Part shown: positions 1 through 5,880 of the stretch, piece after piece | How the letters are laid out: each line of letters begins with the position of its first letter | How positions within the stretch are numbered: position 1 is the first letter of the stretch | Origin: Piscinibacter sp047602365 | Lineage (GTDB): Bacteria; Pseudomonadota; Gammaproteobacteria; Burkholderiales; Burkholderiaceae_C | Length of the DNA: 64,000 nt | Assembly: GCA_047602365.1 (NCBI GenBank) | Contig: JASGHM010000001.1 | Coordinates: 2,032,985-2,096,984 of the forward strand | Direction of reading: 5' to 3' | The notes under the pieces: generated by a model | Database searches by the model: none | What the model saw: the letters and a program-made list of their open reading frames with translations, nothing else | Told to the model about the DNA's origin: nothing | Program-made: the position numbers and the translations under genes

Positions 1-1
1 C

Positions 2-130
2 ATGCCGGTGGGCGCCACCTGGATCGCTGCGCCGACGGCGATCTTCCTCTACCAGTTCCGCGAGTGGCTGCTGCTCGGCCGCGCAACACGCGCGGCCCAC
101 TTCGACCAGCCGGTGTTCGCCTGGCAATGA
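2..130 (+). CDS. C-terminal fragment of an unrecognised membrane protein
   Basis: The open frame enters from the left edge and stops at 128-130, leaving about 42 residues. They contain a hydrophobic stretch (WIAAPTAIFLYQF) followed by a basic, polar tail, which fits the last membrane segment and cytoplasmic end of a small integral membrane protein. The stop codon overlaps the next start in an ATGA, so the two genes are probably translationally coupled. Too little is visible to name a family, and the true start lies outside the window. Confidence 0.55.
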   Translation: MPVGATWIAAPTAIFLYQFREWLLLGRATRAAHFDQPVFAWQ

Positions 131-525
131 GCTCGCTGCCGCCCGCCCCGCTGCGCCCGCTGTGGCAGCGTGCCGTCTGGACGGCGGCCGGGCTGCTGGC
201 CATCGCGCTGGGCATCGCCGGCATCTTCCTGCCGCTGCTGCCGACCACGCCCTTCATCCTGCTGGCGGCGTTCTGCTTCTCGCGTGGCAGCCGGCGCTTC
301 GAGGCCTGGCTGCTCGCCCACCCGCGCTTCGGCCCGATGGTGGCCGACTGGCGTGCCCGGCGCGCCGTGCCGCGCCGCGCCAAGCAACTCGCCTGGGTGA
401 TGATGGCGCTGGGCAGCGCCTGGGCCTGGTGGGTGATGCCCGAACCCTGGCGCTGGCTGCCGGCGCTGGTCTGCCTCGCCGTCGCCGCCTGGCTGTGGCA
501 ACTTCCGGATGCCGATCCCCGATGA
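127..525 (+). CDS. DUF454 (YbaN family) inner membrane protein
   Basis: A 132-residue protein. After a short polar N-terminus, two hydrophobic segments at about 15-50 (GIFLPLLPTTPFILLAAFCF) carry the Pro/Thr-rich motif typical of DUF454/YbaN proteins. A basic region with SRRFEAWLLAHPRFGP and two further membrane segments follow. The ATG at 127 was chosen because it overlaps the previous stop as ATGA and gives the usual family length. It overlaps the following transporter gene by 4 bases. The molecular function of the family is unknown; location in the inner membrane is inferred from the hydrophobic profile. Confidence 0.85.
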   Translation: MSSLPPAPLRPLWQRAVWTAAGLLAIALGIAGIFLPLLPTTPFILLAAFCFSRGSRRFEAWLLAHPRFGPMVADWRARRAVPRRAKQLAWVMMALGSAWAWWVMPEPWRWLPALVCLAVAAWLWQLPDADPR

Positions 526-1490
526 GCTCGACACACGCACACCACGATCACCACGGGCACCACGACCACGAGGAGGGCCACGCGCATGAACACGGGCACA
601 GCCATGGGCACGGCCATGGCCACGTCCACGCGCCGGCGAACTTCGACCGCGCCTTCGCGATCGGCATCGCGCTGAACACGGCCTTCGTCGCCATCGAGGC
701 CTTCTACGGCTGGAAGGTCGACTCGCTGGCGTTGCTGGCCGATGCCGGCCACAACCTCGGCGACGTGGCCGGGCTGGTGCTGGCCTGGGCTGGCGCGGCG
801 GCAGGGCGGCTGCGGCCCAGCGAACGCCACACCTACGGCTTCAAGCGCGCCAGCATCCTGGCCGCCTTTGCCAACGCGCTGCTGCTGCTGGTCGCGATGG
901 GCTCGCTGGCCTGGGAGGCGATCGGGCGGCTGCACTCGCCGCAGCCGACGCAGGGGCTGACCATCATCGTGGTGGCCGCCGTCGGCATCGTGATCAACGG
1001 TGCGACTGCGCTGCTGTTCATGCGCGGCGGCAGTGACATCAACCTGCGCGGCGCCTTCCTGCACATGGCGGCCGACGCACTGGTCTCGGCCGGCGTGGTG
1101 GTCGCCGGTGTGCTGACGCTGACGATGGGCTGGAGCTGGATCGACCCGGTGGCCAGCCTGGTGATCGCGCTGGTCATCGTGGTCGGCACCTGGGGGCTGT
1201 TCCGCCAGTCGCTGCACCTGATGGTCGACGGCGTGCCGGCGCACCTGAACCTGGTCGAGGTGCGTGAGTTCCTGGCCAGTCTGCCCGGCGTGGCGCAGGT
1301 GCACGACCTGCACGTCTGGGCGATGGGCACCGCCGAGGTGGCGCTGACGGCCCACCTGGTGATGCCCGACGGCCCGGCCGACGACGCCTTCCTGGCTGCG
1401 GCCACCGAACGGCTGCGCGAGCGCTTCGGCATCGCGCATGTCACCTTGCAGAGTTCGCGCAAGCCCCTGATGGCCGCCTGCGGCGTCTGA
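522..1490 (+). CDS. Cation diffusion facilitator metal exporter, His-rich N-terminus
   Basis: A 322-residue CDF protein, expected to export divalent cations (Zn, Co, Cd or Ni) in exchange for protons across the inner membrane. Residues 5-36 are a His/Gly/Asp tail with about 17 histidines, a likely metal-sensing or buffering segment. Six membrane segments follow. The paired HxxxD metal-site motifs are present: H77-x3-D81 in TM2 and H181-x3-D185 in TM5. The C-terminal part has the cytoplasmic ferredoxin-like domain (VHDLHVWAMG). The ATG at 522 overlaps the previous stop (ATGA); longer upstream extensions would lie inside the DUF454 gene in another frame. The His-rich type resembles DmeF/CzcD, but the substrate cannot be read from sequence. 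Confidence 0.93.
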   Translation: MSSTHAHHDHHGHHDHEEGHAHEHGHSHGHGHGHVHAPANFDRAFAIGIALNTAFVAIEAFYGWKVDSLALLADAGHNLGDVAGLVLAWAGAAAGRLRPSERHTYGFKRASILAAFANALLLLVAMGSLAWEAIGRLHSPQPTQGLTIIVVAAVGIVINGATALLFMRGGSDINLRGAFLHMAADALVSAGVVVAGVLTLTMGWSWIDPVASLVIALVIVVGTWGLFRQSLHLMVDGVPAHLNLVEVREFLASLPGVAQVHDLHVWAMGTAEVALTAHLVMPDGPADDAFLAAATERLRERFGIAHVTLQSSRKPLMAACGV

Positions 1491-1581
1491 GCAACGGCCG
1501 GCCTCACGGCACCGCTTCGGGGGATGGGCGCGTCCGTAACTTGCCGTTACCGTGGTGGTACTGCTTCACGGAAGTACCGCC

Positions 1582-1788
1582 ATGCTGCCTCGCCCGACCG
1601 ACCTGCTGCACACCTCCGTGGTGATCTCGGAGCTGCCGGCCGTGCCCCGCATGCCGGCACCGACACCGCTGCCGACGCTGCGCCAGCCCGGCTGGATCGA
1701 GCAGGTCGGAGCCTGGTTGGCCGCGCGCCGTGACGCGCAGCCGCTGCTGCCGCGCCGCAGCGCCCAGGTGCTGATGCTGCGCGCGTGA
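1582..1788 (+). CDS. Small hypothetical ORF (doubtful)
   Basis: A 68-codon ORF starting at ATG 1582 in the 365-base gap between the CDF gene and the convergent end of the long - strand operon. The predicted peptide is rich in Pro, Leu, Ala and Arg (PTPLPTLRQPGWIEQ) and matches no family I recognise. It has no convincing ribosome binding site, and its composition is what GC-rich non-coding DNA gives by chance. No other gene, RNA or clear terminator was seen in 1491-1855. Confidence 0.25.
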   Translation: MLPRPTDLLHTSVVISELPAVPRMPAPTPLPTLRQPGWIEQVGAWLAARRDAQPLLPRRSAQVLMLRA

Positions 1789-1855
1789 GCCGTGGAGCGC
1801 AGGCGGCTCGACTCAGGCCCGCGCTGCATCTTTCTCCTGAGCGAAGGCCCTTCGA

Positions 1856-2956
1856 TCACGAGGGCAGGAAGTCCAGCGGGTAGGTCACCGACATCGGGTT
1901 GACGTCCTTCGCGCCGAAGTCGAAGCCGCGGATGCGCGCCAGCAGCTTGGCTTCGAGGTCCGCCGCCTTCAGCTCGCTCGACTCGATGCGCACGTCGGTC
2001 ACCTGGCCGGACGGTGCGATCGTCAGCTTCAGCACCACCTTGCCCTGCAGCGACGGGTCGTCGCGCAGCGCGCGGTTGTAGATCGCGTAGATCGCGCCCT
2101 TGTTGCGGTCGAACACCAGGCGCACTTCCTCCAGCGAACGCGAGGCCTTGCCGCCGCCGCCCTTGGCCACCGAGCCACCGGCACCGCCGCCGCCGCCCAC
2201 ACCGGTGCCGTTGCCGCCCTTGCCGGAGCTGCCACCGCCGCCCGGGCCGCCGCCACCGCCGCCGCCGGCCACACCTTCGACCAGCGTGGTCGCGCGGCCG
2301 GCGAGGCCGCCGCCGCCGGTGTCGCGGCTGTAGGACGCGGTGTTGATGCCACCCGAGCCGCCAGTGGCGTTGGAGGTGATCATGTTGCGGTCGGGCAGGC
2401 CCGGGTCCTTGCCGGCACCGACGCCGACACCCACGCCCGCGCCGACACCGGGGCCGGCCTTGATGTTCTGGTTGATCTGCACGGCCACCGGCGCGCCGCG
2501 CAGCTCGGCCAGTTCGTTCTTCATCGCCAGCAGGCCGACGCCGGCCGCCTTGCGCCGCGCGCCTTCGATCTCGCCCGGCGGCTTGCCGGGGATGGGCTGG
2601 CGCGCCTCGGGCGCGATCGCCTTGGGCAGCGGCTTCGCGTCGGGCAGCGGCTTGGCCACCTCGGGCTTGGTGTCGGCCTTGGCCTGCGCCTCGGTCTTCG
2701 CCTGCTCCAGCTTCGCCGCCGCCTTGGGCGGCGGTGGCGGCTCGCGCTGTTCCAGCACCAGCTTGGCCAGCCGCGGCGGCAGTTCCACCGGCGCGGCGCG
2801 GTCTTCCTTGGGCCGCGGCATCAGCAGCAGCACGATGCAGATGATCGCGCTGAGCGCCAGCACCGTGCGCAGGATGCGCTTGAAGCGCGCCTCGTCCTCG
2901 GGCGAGATCGCCCAGGGCAGCACCGAGACGCGGAAGGAGATCGCGGCGGCGCTCAT
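1856..2956 (-). CDS. TonB-like protein with AgmX/PglI C-terminal domain
   Basis: A 366-residue protein with the layout of an energy transducer: a short cytoplasmic N-terminus, one membrane anchor at about 30-46, a Pro/Lys/Glu/Ala periplasmic stretch (PPPPPK), a very Gly-rich region at about 160-275, and a C-terminal domain at about 275-366. That domain (FDRNKGAIYAIYNRAL, GKVVLKLTIAPSGQV) matches the AgmX/PglI C-terminal family, a relative of the TonB domain. Two ExbD genes and an ExbB gene lie directly upstream, so it probably transmits proton-motive force from that channel to outer-membrane parts. The ATG at 2956 was chosen because GAGGGG, supplied by an 81-bp repeat, stands at ribosome-binding distance. 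Last gene of the 17-gene run. Confidence 0.87.
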   Translation of the reverse strand: MSAAAISFRVSVLPWAISPEDEARFKRILRTVLALSAIICIVLLLMPRPKEDRAAPVELPPRLAKLVLEQREPPPPPKAAAKLEQAKTEAQAKADTKPEVAKPLPDAKPLPKAIAPEARQPIPGKPPGEIEGARRKAAGVGLLAMKNELAELRGAPVAVQINQNIKAGPGVGAGVGVGVGAGKDPGLPDRNMITSNATGGSGGINTASYSRDTGGGGLAGRATTLVEGVAGGGGGGGPGGGGSSGKGGNGTGVGGGGGAGGSVAKGGGGKASRSLEEVRLVFDRNKGAIYAIYNRALRDDPSLQGKVVLKLTIAPSGQVTDVRIESSELKAADLEAKLLARIRGFDFGAKDVNPMSVTYPLDFLPS

Positions 2957-2960
2957 GTGA

Positions 2961-3041
2961 GCCCCTCGTCCGACGAGTACGTCGTCCGATCCCCCGAGGG
3001 GATGCGGGCCGGCTTGGGAGCGGCCCGGCGCTCGGCCCGCG
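2961..3041 (-). repeat. 81-bp dispersed repeat, copy 1, next to a start codon
   Basis: This segment recurs at 21089-21169 with 3 mismatches. Read on the - strand it ends with GAGGGGC, four bases before the ATG at 2956, so it can supply the Shine-Dalgarno sequence. It can fold into a stem CCCCTCG/CGAGGGG enclosing CGACG-TACT-CGTCG, which would bury that site. It fills most of the only sizeable gap (103 bases) in the operon. Confidence 0.85.
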
Positions 3042-3059
3042 GGCAGCAATCAGTGTGTT

Positions 3060-3554
3060 TCATGCCTTGCCCGCCTTCTGCGAGACCGCGAAGGACACGT
3101 CGCTGAAGTTCGCGCGCGCCGCGGTGTACATGACCTTGCGCAGCAGGCTGTACGGGATGCTCTTGTCACCCATGATGGTCACCGCCTGGGTGGGCGCCTC
3201 GCCTTCCTTGCGCAGCACGCTGCGACCGGCCTGCAGGTCGAGCTCGGCCTTCAGCGGCGCGATCAGGTCGCCCTGCACCGCCATCGCCTCGGCCACCGTC
3301 GCCACCTTGCGGCCGGCCACCAGGATGTCGGTGGCGCTGACCGTCACGACCAGCATCTCCTTCGGGCTCTTCTCGGCGGTCGACTGCGGCAGCTTGACGG
3401 CCTGCGCGGTCGACAGGATCTCGACGCCGGTGCTCGACATCAGGAAGAAGATCAGGATCGTGAAGATGTCGATCAGCGCGACCAGGTTCATGTCCAGGTC
3501 GGAGTGGTTGCGTGCCTTGCGGGCCGCACGCCTCTGGATCGGGGTCAGTTTCAT
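3060..3554 (-). CDS. ExbD/TolR-family biopolymer transport protein (second copy)
   Basis: A 164-residue ExbD/TolR protein: a basic cytoplasmic N-terminus, one membrane helix at about 22-42 containing the proton-carrying Asp (VALIDIFTILIFFLM), and a periplasmic domain. It would form the proton-conducting core with the ExbB-like channel encoded two genes upstream. It starts 9 bases after the first exbD-like gene, and the two differ enough that this is not a recent duplication. The ATG at 3554 follows ribosome-binding context and gives the normal family length. Confidence 0.9.
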   Translation of the reverse strand: MKLTPIQRRAARKARNHSDLDMNLVALIDIFTILIFFLMSSTGVEILSTAQAVKLPQSTAEKSPKEMLVVTVSATDILVAGRKVATVAEAMAVQGDLIAPLKAELDLQAGRSVLRKEGEAPTQAVTIMGDKSIPYSLLRKVMYTAARANFSDVSFAVSQKAGKA

Positions 3555-3563
3555 GCGGACCGC

Positions 3564-4070
3564 CTATTTCTTGGCGACGCTGACCGGCGCGTCGCCGATC
3601 GAGATGTCGGGGAACAGCTCGGCCATCTCGGTCTTGCCGGGGTGGGCCGCGCTCGGCACCTTGGCCTCGCGCACCGCGTCCATCAGCTGCACCAGCACGT
3701 CGTAGGAGGTGTCGGGCTGGGCCAGCACGGTGGCCGTGCGGGTCTGCGGGAACTTGGCCTTGACCTGCTGCATCAGCGTGGACAGCGCGACCAGGTCGTG
3801 GCCCTGCGGCGTGGCCGGAATGTGCTGGATCAGCCCGCCGATGCGGTCGCCGACGTCCAGCGCGTCGGGGCGGATCACCACCTCGAGCTTCAGGTCGTCG
3901 ACCTTCAGCTGCTCGACGCCGGAGTTCTGTGCCGGCAGCGACAGCTCGATCACCGACAGCCGCGTGAACACCGCCGTCGACAGCAGGAACGGCACCAGCA
4001 CGACGATGACGTTGATGAACGCGGTGACCTCGAGGCTCGCCGCGGGCTTGCGCAGGCGTCGGACTCGCAT
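3564..4070 (-). CDS. ExbD/TolR-family protein (first copy, divergent membrane helix)
   Basis: A 168-residue protein with the ExbD/TolR layout: N-terminal MRVRRLRKP, a membrane helix at about 17-38 (VTAFINVIVVLVPFLLSTAVF), then a periplasmic domain. The position that is Asp in the second ExbD and in the classical family (LIDI) reads FINV here, so the proton-accepting carboxylate appears to be missing. The two ExbD-like subunits may therefore form an uneven pair with only one active in proton transfer; this is inference. The start at 4070 lies 2 bases after the stop of the ExbB-like gene. Confidence 0.85.
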   Translation of the reverse strand: MRVRRLRKPAASLEVTAFINVIVVLVPFLLSTAVFTRLSVIELSLPAQNSGVEQLKVDDLKLEVVIRPDALDVGDRIGGLIQHIPATPQGHDLVALSTLMQQVKAKFPQTRTATVLAQPDTSYDVLVQLMDAVREAKVPSAAHPGKTEMAELFPDISIGDAPVSVAKK

Positions 4071-4072
4071 GA

Positions 4073-4732
4073 TCAGCGCGTCCCGGTCGGGGCGGTCTCG
4101 GCGCGGATGCGCTGCACCAGGTTCAGGAAGCTGATCTTGGCCGCCTCCAGGCCGTCGACGATCTCGCTGGTGCGCGCCTGCAGGAAGGCGTGGATCAGCA
4201 GGAACGGGATCGCCACCGACAGCGCGAACGCGGTGTTGTTCATCGCGATCGAGATCGAGGCCGACAGCAGCTCGGCCTTCTCGGCCGGGTTGACCGCGGC
4301 GACCGCGGTGAAGCCCTTGATCAGGCCGATGATGGTGCCCAGCAGGCCGACCAGCGTGATCACGTTGGCCAGCGTCGCGATGTAGTGGGTGCGCTTCTCC
4401 AGGCGCGGCACGATCTCCATCATGCCTTCCTCCATCGCGTTGTCGATGTCCTCGCGGCGCGCCGGGCTCTGCATGCGCTCCAGGCCGTTGGCGACGATCT
4501 TGCCGATCGCGGCGTCGGAGCCGGAGGCGACGCTGTGCACCTCCTTGAACTTGCCGTTCTGCAGCATCGGCAGCACCTTCGCCCACAGCTTGCGGTTCTC
4601 GGCGCGCGCCTTGTTGAGGAAGACCCAGCGCTCGATGGCGATGGCCAGGCCGATCGCCATGATGGTGATGCTGAAGTAGATGGCAACGCCGCTGTCCTGG
4701 AAGAACTTGACGGCGAAATCGACGATGCTCAT
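4073..4732 (-). CDS. MotA/TolQ/ExbB proton channel family protein
   Basis: A 219-residue inner membrane protein with three expected membrane segments: one near the N-terminus (IYFSITIMAIGLAIAIE) and two in the conserved C-terminal block (VITLVGLLGTIIGLIKGF and AFALSVAIPFLLIHAF). The block LVGLLGTIIGLIKGF is diagnostic for the ExbB/TolQ family. It should assemble with the two ExbD-like proteins encoded downstream into a channel that converts proton flow into movement of the TonB-like partner. It starts 42 bases after the small exported-protein gene, with a ribosome binding site in that gap. Substrate or task unknown. Confidence 0.93.
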   Translation of the reverse strand: MSIVDFAVKFFQDSGVAIYFSITIMAIGLAIAIERWVFLNKARAENRKLWAKVLPMLQNGKFKEVHSVASGSDAAIGKIVANGLERMQSPARREDIDNAMEEGMMEIVPRLEKRTHYIATLANVITLVGLLGTIIGLIKGFTAVAAVNPAEKAELLSASISIAMNNTAFALSVAIPFLLIHAFLQARTSEIVDGLEAAKISFLNLVQRIRAETAPTGTR

Positions 4733-4774
4733 GGTGGTGCTCCTGTGGCGGCTGTCTGTCTGTGATCTGGGGAA

Positions 4775-5152
4775 TCAGGGGCGCGCGGGCGCCGCTGCGG
4801 GTGTGGTCGGGCTCTTGGGCGGCTGCAACTGCGCGTCGTACTGCACCTGGCGGCGGAACACGTCGCGATCGACCGGCGCGAGCGCCTCGTCGAGCACGCC
4901 GCCGCCGGGCCGGCCGGCCAGGTCGCCCGGCAGCGGCTTCTTCCAGGGCACGATGTACAGCACCTTGGGCAGTTCGCGGTTGCCGATGATCTGCGTGCGG
5001 TCGATGTCGGCGCGGTCCTGCGTCGGCGCCGCGGGCTGCGCGGCAGGCGCGGCCGGCGGCGGCGTGCGCGGCTGCGGCTTCGCGGCGGTCTGTGCCTGCA
5101 CGGCGCCGGTGGCCAGGCCGAGTGCGAGCATCAGCAGGGGCATCGGAGTCAT
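4775..5152 (-). CDS. Small exported protein of unknown function
   Basis: A 125-residue protein beginning with a clear signal peptide (MTPMPLLMLALGLATGAVQAQ), followed by a Pro/Ala-rich linker and a short conserved-looking region (VLYIVPWKKPLPGDL). I do not recognise a family. Its start overlaps the stop of the TPR lipoprotein gene by 4 bases (ATGA), and the ExbB-like gene follows, so it is probably a periplasmic accessory part of the energised complex. The role is inferred from position only. Confidence 0.75.
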   Translation of the reverse strand: MTPMPLLMLALGLATGAVQAQTAAKPQPRTPPPAAPAAQPAAPTQDRADIDRTQIIGNRELPKVLYIVPWKKPLPGDLAGRPGGGVLDEALAPVDRDVFRRQVQYDAQLQPPKSPTTPAAAPARP

Positions 5153-5880
5153 GACTGCTCCTTCTTCGCCGGCGCGCTGTTCTGCGCCGGCTTGCGGTTC
5201 TTCAGGTCGGTGACCCACTTGGCGACGCTGGCGTCCTGGCCGCCGGAGATCGCCGCGTAACGTTCGTAGGCGTCCAGCGCCTTCGCGCTGTCGCGCAGGT
5301 AGAGGTCGTACAGGATGCCGAGGTTGAGCTGCGCAGCGGCGTACTTCGGCTCGATCTCCAGTGCACGTTCGTAGGCGCTGCGCGCTTTCGCGAAGTCGCC
5401 CAGGTGGCGGGCGCTGATGCCGAGCTGGTTGAAGTAGACCGGCTGCTCGGGGCTGGCCTTGGTCGCCTGTTCCAGCGCGGTCACCGACTCGGCGAACTTG
5501 CCGGCCTGGCGGTAGATGATGCCGAGGTTGGCGTGCGGGCCACCGAGCTCGGGGTTCGATTGCGTCAGCGCCTTGAAGCCACGCTCGGCGTCCTCGTTGC
5601 GGCCGGCGCGCAGCGCGCGCAGCGCGTCGTCGAAGGCACGCTGTGCCGCCGGCGGCACCGGCGCTTCCACGCGCGCCGGGGCGGCAGCCGGTGCGGCCGT
5701 GGATGCAGCCGCCGTCGTGGCTGGTGCCGAGGCGGCCGGCGCAGGCGTCAGCGCCTTCGCCACGGGGGCGACCACCGTCTCCTGGATCTTCCGGCCGGCG
5801 TCCGACAAGGTCGAGCAACCGGCGACGAGAGCCAGCGCGGCAGCCAGGGTGGAGCGCGTCAGCGTGTCAGCGAATCGCAT
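5149..5880 (-). CDS. TPR lipoprotein
   Basis: A 243-residue protein. The N-terminus ends in a lipobox (ALALVAGC), so it should be a lipoprotein. After an Ala/Pro/Thr-rich linker (about 40-75) there are four to five tetratricopeptide repeats (GPHANLGIIYRQAGKF, VYFNQLGISARHLGDF, AAAQLNLGILYDL), a scaffold for protein contacts. The start at 5880 was chosen at the ATG that opens the lipoprotein signal; it lies 14 bases inside the previous gene, which favours coupling. It ends with a short Lys/Glu tail and overlaps the next gene by 4 bases. Confidence 0.88.
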   Translation of the reverse strand: MRFADTLTRSTLAAALALVAGCSTLSDAGRKIQETVVAPVAKALTPAPAASAPATTAAASTAAPAAAPARVEAPVPPAAQRAFDDALRALRAGRNEDAERGFKALTQSNPELGGPHANLGIIYRQAGKFAESVTALEQATKASPEQPVYFNQLGISARHLGDFAKARSAYERALEIEPKYAAAQLNLGILYDLYLRDSAKALDAYERYAAISGGQDASVAKWVTDLKNRKPAQNSAPAKKEQS

